A DNA stretch of 5,979 nucleotides from Actinomycetota bacterium (GTDB taxonomy: Bacteria > Actinomycetota > Actinomycetes > Actinomycetales > Angustibacteraceae): assembly GCA_014377795.1 (NCBI GenBank), contig JACMOY010000189.1:1-5979 (forward strand), in the 5' to 3' direction. The translations under genes and the position numbers were made by a program. Positions 1 through 5,842 of this stretch are shown piece by piece (within the stretch, counting starts at the first letter, position 1; each line of letters opens with the position of its first letter). Under the pieces are notes generated by a model that was not told the DNA's origin, did no database searches, and saw nothing but the letters and a program-made list of their open reading frames with translations.

Positions 1-209
1 CCGACCGGGTCGGGCTCGTCCTCGGGCACCAGGATCTTCTGCTGGACGCCGGCGGCGGGGCCGGGGGTCTCGGTGTCGACCTTGTCGGTCGAGACCTCCA
101 GCAGGGGCTCGTCCATAGCGACGGTGTCACCGACCGCCTTGGGCCAGCGGGTCACGGTGCCTTCGGTCACGGACTCGCCGAGGGCCGGCATGGTCACCCG
201 CTGGGACAT
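1..209 (-). CDS. sucB: 2-oxoacid dehydrogenase E2 (dihydrolipoamide acyltransferase), N-terminal lipoyl domain, partial
   Basis: This is the start of the E2 acyltransferase of a 2-oxoacid dehydrogenase complex, a cytoplasmic enzyme that carries acyl groups on a swinging lipoyl-lysine. Only the first 69 codons lie in the window; the rest is beyond the left edge. Translation from the ATG at 209 gives [19 protein letters not shown] and then the lipoyl-domain core [10 protein letters not shown], in which Lys43 is the expected lipoylation site. A strong Shine-Dalgarno sequence (GAAGGAGA, 218-225) lies 8 bases before the ATG and fixes the start. The gene follows lpdA after only 34 bases on the same strand, so the two are very likely one transcript encoding E3 and E2. 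The symbol follows common usage for this actinobacterial E2 (sucB, dlaT in mycobacteria). The lipoyl domain alone cannot show whether the substrate is 2-oxoglutarate, pyruvate or a branched-chain oxoacid. The domain's last stretch (PEDEPDPVG) differs slightly from the usual PEDETVEVG. Confidence 0.93.
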   Translation of the reverse strand, partial: MSQRVTMPALGESVTEGTVTRWPKAVGDTVAMDEPLLEVSTDKVDTETPGPAAGVQQKILVPEDEPDPV

Positions 210-217
210 GGCTGGGG

Positions 218-225
218 TCTCCTTC
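218..225 (-). promoter_or_regulatory. Ribosome binding site of the E2 gene
   Basis: Read on the minus strand this is GAAGGAGA, a near-perfect anti-16S match, 8 bases before the ATG at 209. It decides the start of the partial E2 gene and shows that the gene is translated independently even though it follows lpdA closely. Confidence 0.8.
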
Positions 226-243
226 GTGTGGCGGCAGGGCGGG

Positions 244-1629
244 TCAGGCGTGGACGTGCAGCGGCTTGCCCGCAAGGGCCATGTGGGCCTCGCCGAGCGA
301 CTCGTTCTGGGTGGGGTGCGCGTGCAGCAGCTGGGCGACCTCCTCGGGGTAGGCCTCCCAGTTGACGATCAGCGAGGCCTCACCGACCTGCTCGCCCATC
401 CGGGCGCCGACGGCGACGAAGCCGACGACGGGGCCGTCCGTGACCCGGATGGTCTTGACGAAGCCGGTGGTGCCGAGGATCTGGCTCTTGCCGTTGCCGC
501 CCAGGTTGTACTCGTACACCTGGACCTTGTCGTCGCCGTAGGTCTGCCGTGCCTGCGCCTCGGTCAGCCCGACCGAGGCGATCTCGGGGTCGCAGTAGGT
601 GACCCGTGGGATGCCCGAGTCGACGACCGGTGCGGGGTTCAGCCCGGCGATCTCCTCGGCGACGAAGATGCCGTGGGCGAAGCCGCGGTGGGCCAGCTGC
701 AGACCGGGAACGAGGTCGCCGACGGCGAAGACGTTCGCGACGTTGGTGCGCAGGCGCTCGTCGGTGGGGACGAAGCCGCGGCCGACGCTGACGCCGACCT
801 CCTCGTACCCCAGGCCCGCGCTGCTGGGGCCGCGACCGACGGCGACGAGCAGCAGGTCGGCGTCCAGGGTCTCGCCGTTCTCGAGCGAGATGTGTACGGC
901 GTTCTCGTCCTGGGTGGCGCCGGTGAACTTCACGCCGGTCTTGAACGCGATCTTGCGCTTGCGGAAGGCCCGCTCGAGCGCCTTGCTCGCGGACTCGTCC
1001 TCGGCGGCCACCAGGCGGGGCAGGGCTTCGACGATCGTGACCTCGGCGCCGAACGACCTCCAGACGCTGGCGAACTCGACCCCGATCACACCGCCGCCGA
1101 GCACGACCACGCTCGCCGGTACGAAGTCCAGGGTCAGGGCCTGGTCGCTGGTCAGGATGCGCCCGCCGATCTCGAGGCCCGGCAGCGACCGGGCGTACGA
1201 GCCGCTGGCCAGGACGACGTTGCGTCCCTTGACCTCTCGCTCGCCGACGGTGACGGTGTCGGCGGCGGTCAGCCGGCCCTCGCCCTCGACGACCGTGACC
1301 TGGTGGGCGCTCGCCAGGCCCTGCAGGCCTTTGTAGAGGCGGCCGACGATGCCGTCCTTGTACTTGTTGACGCCGGACATGTCGATGCCCTCGAGGGTGG
1401 TGCGCACGCCGAACTTCTCACCCTCGCGGGCGCTGTCGGCGACCTCGGCGGCGTGCAGCAGCGCCTTGGTCGGGATGCAGCCGCGGTGCAGGCAGGTGCC
1501 CCCCAGCTTGTCCTTCTCGACCAGGGCCACCCGCAGGCCCAGCTCGGCGGCCCGGAAGGCGCAGGCGTACCCGCCGCTGCCACCCCCGAGGATGACGACG
1601 TCGAAGACCTCGTCGGTGTCCTGTGCCAC
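244..1629 (-). CDS. lpdA: Dihydrolipoyl dehydrogenase (E3 / glycine cleavage L protein)
   Basis: This is a cytoplasmic flavoprotein that reoxidises dihydrolipoamide on E2 (or on GcvH) and passes the electrons to NAD+. The 461-residue product has the full family architecture at the usual length. It has an N-terminal FAD-binding GGGSGG (15-20) and the redox disulfide in [13 protein letters not shown], with Cys46 and Cys51. The NAD-binding GGGVIG follows at 178-183, then the second FAD motif VFAVGD with Asp305, and the C-terminal interface His438-Pro-Thr-x-x-Glu443 catalytic pair. I chose the GTG at 1629 because AAGGGAG (1638-1644) sits 8 bases upstream and the length then fits the family. The frame stays open upstream to about 1827, but that stretch has no family similarity. 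The E2 gene follows 34 bases downstream. No TA dinucleotide occurs at 1651-1800, so no ordinary -10 box is visible in the bulk of the upstream region. E3 is commonly shared among pyruvate, 2-oxoglutarate and glycine cleavage systems, which links it to gcvT in this window. Confidence 0.97.
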   Translation of the reverse strand: MAQDTDEVFDVVILGGGSGGYACAFRAAELGLRVALVEKDKLGGTCLHRGCIPTKALLHAAEVADSAREGEKFGVRTTLEGIDMSGVNKYKDGIVGRLYKGLQGLASAHQVTVVEGEGRLTAADTVTVGEREVKGRNVVLASGSYARSLPGLEIGGRILTSDQALTLDFVPASVVVLGGGVIGVEFASVWRSFGAEVTIVEALPRLVAAEDESASKALERAFRKRKIAFKTGVKFTGATQDENAVHISLENGETLDADLLLVAVGRGPSSAGLGYEEVGVSVGRGFVPTDERLRTNVANVFAVGDLVPGLQLAHRGFAHGIFVAEEIAGLNPAPVVDSGIPRVTYCDPEIASVGLTEAQARQTYGDDKVQVYEYNLGGNGKSQILGTTGFVKTIRVTDGPVVGFVAVGARMGEQVGEASLIVNWEAYPEEVAQLLHAHPTQNESLGEAHMALAGKPLHVHA

Positions 1630-1637
1630 GTCGGACG

Positions 1638-1644
1638 CTCCCTT
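1638..1644 (-). promoter_or_regulatory. Ribosome binding site of lpdA
   Basis: Read on the minus strand this is AAGGGAG, 8 bases before the GTG at 1629. It supports the 461-residue lpdA product over the longer in-frame extension. Confidence 0.75.
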
Positions 1645-1784
1645 GAGAAGTGGTGCACGACTGCGGTCGGTGCAGACCCTCACCCGCGCCTGCAGCGCTC
1701 CCATCCTGTCACCACAGCGCCGCGGGGGCGCAACGTGGTCTCGCGCGCGTCGGGCCCGTGCGAGCCTTGGCGGCGTCGTCGTCC

Positions 1785-1791
1785 GAGGAGG
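1785..1791 (+). promoter_or_regulatory. Ribosome binding site of the small hypothetical gene
   Basis: GAGGAGG is a full consensus Shine-Dalgarno sequence. It lies 5 bases before the GTG at 1797, which I take as the start. It is only 2 bases from the in-frame GTG at 1794, which is too close, and 23 bases from the ATG at 1815, which is too far. Confidence 0.7.
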
Positions 1792-1796
1792 TCGTG

Positions 1797-2159
1797 GTGG
1801 GGATCTGGTCGCGCATGCGGGGAGCACGGGTCGCTCGAAAGGGTCGGGCCGGCGCAGCGGGTGCGCCCGGCTCCGGGCCCAGCAAGCAGGACGTGCGGGT
1901 GGCGGTGACGCACCTGAAGGAGTTCGTGGCCTCCCGCCGCGGGGTCGAGATGTACGTCGAGCCGCGCACGTCGGTCACGCCGACCACGGTCGTGCTGATC
2001 GCCACGTCCGGCGAGTGGACGCGCCGACGGGTCAGCGACCCGCGGGCGGCTGGGCAGCTGGCCCGCGACCTCGGCGTCCCGGTGTACGACGTGCAGCAGA
2101 CCGGCTACCCGAACCGGATGCGCGAGTGGACCTCGCAGCAGCGCCGCGACCAGGCCTGA
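1797..2159 (+). CDS. Conserved actinobacterial hypothetical protein, about 120 aa
   Basis: I cannot assign a function. The product is a small soluble protein of 120 residues from the GTG at 1797, with no signal peptide and no membrane segment. The first 35 residues are rich in Arg, Lys, Gly and Ala and look disordered. The rest looks like a compact alpha/beta domain: a helix-like HLKEFVASRRGVEMYV, a strand-rich segment around TTVVLIATSGEWTRRRV, then ARDLGVPVYDVQQTGYPNRMREW near the C-terminus. I recall similar uncharacterised proteins in other actinobacteria, with a matching pattern (RRGVE, VEPRT, TRRRV, PVYD, GYPxRM), sometimes labelled oxidoreductase without clear basis. A strong GAGGAGG at 1785-1791 supports the start. 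The gene is divergent from lpdA (167 bases between starts) and convergent with pepA. Position alone does not tie it to either neighbour. Codon use matches the neighbours, so recent transfer is not indicated. The alternative start at 1815 would give 114 residues. Confidence 0.8.
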   Translation: MGIWSRMRGARVARKGRAGAAGAPGSGPSKQDVRVAVTHLKEFVASRRGVEMYVEPRTSVTPTTVVLIATSGEWTRRRVSDPRAAGQLARDLGVPVYDVQQTGYPNRMREWTSQQRRDQA

Positions 2160-2174
2160 GGTCCGCCCCTGCCG

Positions 2175-2228
2175 CCCCCCGACCGGCGCTGAAAGCCCCG
2201 AATCGGGCACAGCAGACCGGCTGGGGGG
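2175..2228. terminator. Candidate bidirectional terminator hairpin
   Basis: The 90 bases between the convergent ends of the small hypothetical gene (2159) and pepA (2250) can fold into one extended stem. Paired blocks are CCCCCC/GGGGGG (2175-2180 with 2223-2228), CCGG/CCGG (2183-2186 with 2217-2220), GCTG/CAGC (2188-2191 with 2210-2213) and GCCC/GGGC (2195-2198 with 2205-2208), around a 6-base loop CGAATC. Small internal loops separate the blocks. No T tract follows on either strand, which is common in high-GC actinobacteria. Pairing was found by eye; the terminator role is inferred from the convergent position. Confidence 0.45.
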
Positions 2229-2249
2229 AATGCGGGTACGGCAGGAAGG

Positions 2250-3785
2250 TCAGCGGGCGGCTTCGGCCTCGGCCAGGGCGACGAGCGTGCGCACCGGGTG
2301 GCCCGTACCGCCCTTGGGGGTGTAGCCCCAGGGCGACGCCTCGTTGAACGCGGGACCGGCGATGTCCAGGTGCGCCCAGGGGATCTGGTCGGTGCCGCCC
2401 GCGACGGTGCCGACGAACTCCTGCAGGAACAGGCCGGCAACGAGCATCCCGCCCATCCGCTCACCCATGTTGGCGATGTCGGCCACCTGGGAGTCCATGC
2501 TCGAGCGCAGGTCGGCGGGCAGCGGCATCGGCCACATGCTCTCGCCGGCCCGCTCGGCGCTGGCGTGCACCGCGGCCCGCCAGTCGTCGTCGTTGCTCAT
2601 GATCGCGGCGACCCGCTTGCCCAGGGCCAGCACCTGGGCGCCGGTGAGGGTGGCGACGTCGACGATCGCGTCCGGGTGCTCCTCGCTGGCGGCGACGAGC
2701 GCGTCGGCGAGCACCAGCCGGCCCTCGGCGTCGGTGTTCAGCACCTCGACGGTGCGGCCGCCGTACGTGGTGAGGACGTCGGACGGGCGCTGGGCCGTGC
2801 CGGACGGCATGTTCTCGGCCAGGGGCACCCAGGCGGTCACCCGCAGCTTCACGCCCAGGCGGGCGATCGCGATGATCGCGCCGATCACCGAGGCGCCGCC
2901 GGCCATGTCGGACTTCATCGCCTCCATGCCCGCCGGGGGCTTGAGCGAGATGCCGCCGGAGTCGAACGTGATGCCCTTGCCGACCAGCGCGAGGTGGCGG
3001 CTGGCGCCGCGCGGGGCGTACTCGACCTTGACCAGCCGTGGCGGGCGGGCCGAGCCCAGACCCACGCCGAGGATCCCGCCGTAGCCGCCCTTGGCCAGCG
3101 CCTTCTCGTCGAGCACCGTGACCTTCAGCGGGTTGCCCTTGGCGGCCGCGACGACGGCGTCGGCGAAGGCGGCCGGCGGCAGGTCGCCCGGCGCGGTGTT
3201 GACCAGGTCGCGGGTGAGGTGGACGCCGGCCACGACCTCCTGCGCCCGGCTGGCCGCCGCGTTGGCCGCCTTGTCGCGGGCCAGCGGCGTGACGACCGTG
3301 ATGTCGGCGACCGGCGACTTCTGCTCGCCGGCGGAGTGAGCGCGGTGCCGGGTGAACGAGTACGCGCCGAGCAGCGCGCCCTCGGCGACCGCCGCCACGC
3401 CGTCCGCGTCCGCGGTCGGCAGAGACAACGCCACCGAGCCGGTGCCGGCCAGGGCACGGGTGGCTGCCCCGGCGGCGCGGCGCAGCACCTCGTGGTCGTA
3501 CCCGCGCGCCTTACCCGTCGGGACTGCGCCCAGGCCCGTGAGCACCAGCACCGCCGCATCGAGGTCCTTGCCCGCAGGCACCTTGACCACCTGGTCGGTG
3601 GCACCTGTGACGCCCAGGCCGGACAGCACGTCGACCAGCTGCGAGCGCAGCGCGCGTGGCAGCGGCGAACCCTCGGCCAGGACCGGGCCGTCGGCGCCGC
3701 GACCCACCCCGATGACGAGGGCGTCGGTCTTGACGCTCTTGAGGTCCTTGTCGGACAGGCTGATCGTCGGCGCGCTGGACGTCAC
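2250..3785 (-). CDS. pepA: Leucyl aminopeptidase, peptidase family M17
   Basis: This is a cytoplasmic two-metal exopeptidase that removes N-terminal residues from peptides during protein turnover; family members are hexamers. The product is 511 residues, close to the roughly 500 of E. coli PepA. The weakly conserved N-terminal domain (about 1-165) precedes the catalytic domain. The metal ligands are all present: Lys270 and Asp275 in VGKGITFDSGG, Asp293 in MKSDMAGG, and Asp352 and Glu354 in the signature NTDAEGRL (350-357). The catalytic Lys282 and Arg356 are also present. These positions match the numbering I know for E. coli PepA, which supports the chosen start. That start is the GTG at 3785, with GAGAGGA (3793-3799) 7 bases upstream; the in-frame ATG at 3815 would place this ribosome site inside the gene. 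The gene stands alone, divergent from gcvT and convergent with the small hypothetical gene. The mycobacterial homologue beside gcvT is named pepB. Some family members also bind DNA; nothing here tests that. Confidence 0.96.
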   Translation of the reverse strand: MTSSAPTISLSDKDLKSVKTDALVIGVGRGADGPVLAEGSPLPRALRSQLVDVLSGLGVTGATDQVVKVPAGKDLDAAVLVLTGLGAVPTGKARGYDHEVLRRAAGAATRALAGTGSVALSLPTADADGVAAVAEGALLGAYSFTRHRAHSAGEQKSPVADITVVTPLARDKAANAAASRAQEVVAGVHLTRDLVNTAPGDLPPAAFADAVVAAAKGNPLKVTVLDEKALAKGGYGGILGVGLGSARPPRLVKVEYAPRGASRHLALVGKGITFDSGGISLKPPAGMEAMKSDMAGGASVIGAIIAIARLGVKLRVTAWVPLAENMPSGTAQRPSDVLTTYGGRTVEVLNTDAEGRLVLADALVAASEEHPDAIVDVATLTGAQVLALGKRVAAIMSNDDDWRAAVHASAERAGESMWPMPLPADLRSSMDSQVADIANMGERMGGMLVAGLFLQEFVGTVAGGTDQIPWAHLDIAGPAFNEASPWGYTPKGGTGHPVRTLVALAEAEAAR

Positions 3786-3792
3786 GTGATGG

Positions 3793-3799
3793 TCCTCTC
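3793..3799 (-). promoter_or_regulatory. Ribosome binding site of pepA
   Basis: Read on the minus strand this is GAGAGGA, 7 bases before the GTG at 3785. It decides between that start and the upstream in-frame ATG at 3815. Confidence 0.7.
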
Positions 3800-3836
3800 G
3801 GGGTCGATGCCGCACCTGGGACGGCGGCCGAGCCCG

Positions 3837-3842
3837 ATGCTA
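3837..3842 (-). promoter_or_regulatory. Possible -10 box of the pepA promoter
   Basis: On the minus strand this reads TAGCAT, which fits the TANNNT pattern of actinobacterial -10 boxes. It would start transcription near 3830 and leave a leader of about 45 bases before the pepA GTG. There is no good -35 hexamer at 16-18 bases upstream, as is frequent in this group. This is a motif match in a short, otherwise GC-rich region, so confidence is low. Confidence 0.3.
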
Positions 3843-3851
3843 GACGGGGGC

Positions 3852-3879
3852 CGCGAACCAGGCGCCAGGTAGGTTCGCG
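3852..3879. promoter_or_regulatory. 8-bp inverted repeat in the pepA-gcvT divergent region (candidate operator or RNA hairpin)
   Basis: CGCGAACC (3852-3859) and GGTTCGCG (3872-3879) are perfect inverted copies separated by 12 bases, which include the palindrome GGCGCC. The right arm contains or abuts the gcvT ribosome binding site (AGG at 3871-3873) and ends 2 bases before the ATG. The whole element lies just upstream of the possible pepA -10 box, where a -35 region would be. It could be a protein operator serving both genes, or a hairpin in gcvT mRNA that masks the ribosome site. The repeat is seen; the role is inferred. Confidence 0.4.
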
Positions 3880-3881
3880 TC

Positions 3882-4991
3882 ATGGTCACTCCCACCGCGC
3901 TGCGCACCTCACCGCTGGACGCCCGCCACCGGGCGCTGGGGGCCAAGATGGCCGACTTCGGCGGCTGGTCGATGCCGATCGAGTACCCCGGCGGCGGCGT
4001 CGTGCGCGAGCACACCGCGGTGCGTGAGGCGGTCGGGGTGTTCGACGTCAGCCACCTCGGCAAGGCGGTGGTGCGCGGACCCGGCGCGGCGGCGTACGTC
4101 GACACCGCGCTCGCGAACGCCCTGTCGCGCATCGTGCCCGGTCAGGCCCAGTACACGCTGTGCTGCGACGAGTCGGGCGGGGTCGTCGACGACCTGATCC
4201 TGTACCTGCGCTCGCCGGACGAGGTGCTGCTGGTGCCCAACGCGGCCAACACCGCCGAGGTGGTGCGCCGGCTGCAGGAGCAGGCGCCGTCCGGCATCGA
4301 GGTGGTCGGCCAGCACGAGGCCTACGGGGTGCTGGCGGTGCAGGGCCGGCACAGTGACGCGGTGCTCGAGGCCCTGGGCCTGCCGACCGGACACGACTAC
4401 ATGAGCTTCGTCGACACGACGTGGCGCGGCAGCCCGATCGTGGTGTGCCGCACCGGTTACACCGGCGAACGGGGGTACGAGCTGTTGCCGGCCTGGGACG
4501 CGGCGGCCGAGCTCTGGGACGCACTGCTCGAGGCTGCGGCCGCGCACGGCGGGCTGCCCGCCGGTCTCGGTGCCCGCGACACCCTGCGCACCGAGATGGG
4601 CTACCCGCTGCACGGGCACGAGCTGTCCCTGACGATCAGCCCCCTGCAGGCGCGCTCGGGCTGGGCCGTCGGCTGGGACAAGCCCGCCTTCTGGGGGCGC
4701 GACGCCCTGCTGGCCGAGAAGGCTGCCGGCGCCTCACGGCTGCTGCGCGGTGTGCTCGCCCTCGACCGCGGCATCCCGCGCGACGGGTGCACCGTGTCCA
4801 CCGACGCCGGCCAGGTCGGGGTCACGACGTCCGGCACGTTCTCGCCGTCCCTGAAGCAGGGGATCGCCCTGGCGCTGCTCGACCGCTCGGTGGCCGTGGA
4901 CGACGAGGTCACGGTCGACGTCCGCGGCCGCGCGCTGCGCTGCCGGGTGGTCAAGCCCCCGTTCGTCCAGACCCAGACCCGCACCCCCTGA
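3882..4991 (+). CDS. gcvT: Aminomethyltransferase (glycine cleavage system T protein)
   Basis: The T protein takes the aminomethyl group from lipoylated GcvH, releases ammonia and gives 5,10-methylene-tetrahydrofolate in the cytoplasm. The 369-residue product has the usual family length. Recognisable segments in order are [13 protein letters not shown] (23-35), FDVSHLGK (54-61), [10 protein letters not shown] (99-108) with the aspartate pair 103-104 where the catalytic Asp is expected, and the folate-site loop [10 protein letters not shown] (192-201). [20 protein letters not shown] (228-247) follows, then the C-terminal barrel with [18 protein letters not shown] (315-332). DVSHLGK in place of the common DVSHMGE, and [12 protein letters not shown] in place of LEAGMxLYGxxx, are as I recall them from mycobacterial GcvT, so they mark lineage and do not indicate loss of function. 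The ATG at 3882 has a modest AGGTAGG-like site (3868-3873). The gene is monocistronic: divergent from pepA and convergent with cobS. gcvP and gcvH are not in the window. No glycine riboswitch fits in the 96-base upstream region. Confidence 0.97.
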   Translation: MVTPTALRTSPLDARHRALGAKMADFGGWSMPIEYPGGGVVREHTAVREAVGVFDVSHLGKAVVRGPGAAAYVDTALANALSRIVPGQAQYTLCCDESGGVVDDLILYLRSPDEVLLVPNAANTAEVVRRLQEQAPSGIEVVGQHEAYGVLAVQGRHSDAVLEALGLPTGHDYMSFVDTTWRGSPIVVCRTGYTGERGYELLPAWDAAAELWDALLEAAAAHGGLPAGLGARDTLRTEMGYPLHGHELSLTISPLQARSGWAVGWDKPAFWGRDALLAEKAAGASRLLRGVLALDRGIPRDGCTVSTDAGQVGVTTSGTFSPSLKQGIALALLDRSVAVDDEVTVDVRGRALRCRVVKPPFVQTQTRTP

Positions 4992-5057
4992 CCGCACTTG
5001 CGTCACTACTTGACGCTCGCTCCGCGCGGCGGATGTCACGTAGTGCAGCAAGTGCGG
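4992..5057. repeat. 66-base imperfect palindrome between gcvT and cobS; possible bidirectional terminator
   Basis: The element begins on the base after the gcvT stop codon and ends 12 bases before the cobS stop. Arms pair as CCGCACTTGC with GCAAGTGCGG (4992-5001 / 5048-5057), a 2-base mismatch, CACTAC with GTAGTG (5004-5009 / 5040-5045), a 1-base mismatch, and TGAC with GTCA (5011-5014 / 5035-5038). The tip is a small GC-rich hairpin, for example TCCGC/GCGGA (5021-5025 / 5029-5033). That makes 20 of the 23 outer positions paired. It fits a transcript end for both convergent genes but is unusually long and has no T tract. A dispersed palindromic repeat is the main alternative. The pairing is seen directly; the role is inferred. 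Confidence 0.6.
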
Positions 5058-5069
5058 GGTCGGGGGCGG

Positions 5070-5837
5070 TCAGGTGGCGGTGGCCAGGACGACGAGGGAC
5101 GTCGTGAGGGCGACCTCGACGCAGGCGCCCAGGACGTCGCCGGTGACTCCGCCGAGGCGCCGCACGCAGCGCCTCAGCAGGACGCCGACCGCGCCGAGCC
5201 CGAGCAGGACGGCGAGCGGCCCGGACCACCACGGCAGGCCCGTCAGCGCCACGACCGCCCCCAGGACGGACGCCGACACCGCGGTGGCCGCGACCGCCCG
5301 GGGGACCGCAACGGTGCCGGCCACCGCGGCACCCAGGCCCTGCCCGCGGGAGCTCGGCACCCCTTTGACGCACCAGTCCCCCAGCACTCCGCGCGAGGCG
5401 ACGACCGCGGCGACGACCACGAGCGCGCCCTGCCAGCCGGCGGCGAGGGCTGCCACCGCCGCGGCCTGGGTGAGCACGACGACCAGCAGCGTCGAGGCGC
5501 CGGCCGGCCCCACGTCACCTGAGCGCATGACGGCCAGCGCGCGCTCACGGTCGTAGCCGGACGCCAGCCCGTCGGCGGTGTCGGCGAGCCCGTCCAGGTG
5601 CAGGCCGCGGCTGGCCAGGGCGAGAGCGCCGACCGACAGCGCGCCGGTGACCAGTGGGGGAGTCCCGGCCCACCACCCGGCCAGCACCACCACCGCGGCG
5701 GCCACCGCCGGCACCAGCGCCGCTACCGGGGCGAGCAGCATGGCGCGCCCGGCCACCGCCCGGTCGACCACCGTCGGTGGCGGGACACGCAGCACGGTCA
5801 ACGTGCCAAGAGCGAGCCGAAAACCGTTGTGCGTCAA
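5070..5837 (-). CDS. cobS: Adenosylcobinamide-GDP ribazoletransferase (cobalamin synthase)
   Basis: CobS is an integral membrane enzyme that joins adenosylcobinamide-GDP to alpha-ribazole (or its phosphate), completing the nucleotide loop of cobalamin. The product is 255 residues, typical for the family. Family motifs are LRLALGTLT-like RLALGTLTVLRVP near the N-terminus, HLDGLADTADG (80-90) with acidic residues Asp82, Asp86 and Asp89, DRERALAVMRSGDVGPAG (96-113), and GGVTGDVLGA (229-238). Hydrophobic, probably membrane-spanning segments lie at about 33-55, 61-77, 115-133, 137-150, 183-200, 206-221 and 240-254. The start is a TTG at 5837, only 5 bases after the cobT stop, with no clear Shine-Dalgarno sequence, so translation is probably coupled to cobT. 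The next TTG/GTG candidates would remove the conserved RLALGTLT segment. The gene ends convergently with gcvT. Family assignment is firm; the exact start is less so. Confidence 0.95.
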   Translation of the reverse strand: MTHNGFRLALGTLTVLRVPPPTVVDRAVAGRAMLLAPVAALVPAVAAAVVVLAGWWAGTPPLVTGALSVGALALASRGLHLDGLADTADGLASGYDRERALAVMRSGDVGPAGASTLLVVVLTQAAAVAALAAGWQGALVVVAAVVASRGVLGDWCVKGVPSSRGQGLGAAVAGTVAVPRAVAATAVSASVLGAVVALTGLPWWSGPLAVLLGLGAVGVLLRRCVRRLGGVTGDVLGACVEVALTTSLVVLATAT

Positions 5838-5842
5838 CGGGT

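Noticed and set aside
1630..1827. N-terminal extension of lpdA to the upstream in-frame start
   Set aside because: The extra 66 residues are Arg/Pro-rich with no resemblance to E3, and they would overlap the start of the divergent gene. A good ribosome site precedes the GTG at 1629.
73..1908. Long open frame (611 codons) on the plus strand across the E2 and lpdA genes
   Set aside because: It is antisense to two securely identified genes. Its product is a monotonous Gly/Ala/Asp/Val/Leu-rich shadow with no family motif, as expected in the antisense frame of GC-rich genes.
3786..3815. Upstream ATG at 3815 as the pepA start
   Set aside because: It would place the GAGAGGA ribosome site inside the coding sequence. 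The GTG at 3785 gives active-site numbering that matches E. coli PepA.
2298..3872. Long open frame (524 codons) on the plus strand across pepA
   Set aside because: It is a shadow of pepA, rich in Arg, Gly, Ala, Asp and His without motifs. The minus-strand gene carries every M17 catalytic residue.
3852..3879. LexA (SOS) box suggested by GAAC...GTTC in the gcvT upstream repeat
   Set aside because: Actinobacterial LexA sites have GAAC and GTTC about 4 bases apart; here they are 16 bases apart, and neither gene is an SOS gene.
3786..3881. Glycine riboswitch upstream of gcvT
   Set aside because: Only 96 bases separate pepA from gcvT, and they also hold the pepA leader. None of the paired glycine-aptamer core sequence is visible.
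4734..5051. Minus-strand open frame overlapping the end of gcvT and the palindrome
   Set aside because: It is antisense to conserved gcvT codons, has no family motif, and begins inside the palindrome, so it is a compositional shadow.
5070..5522. Plus-strand open frames across cobS
   Set aside because: They are Arg/Asp/Gly-rich shadows of the membrane protein gene on the minus strand, without motifs or ribosome sites.
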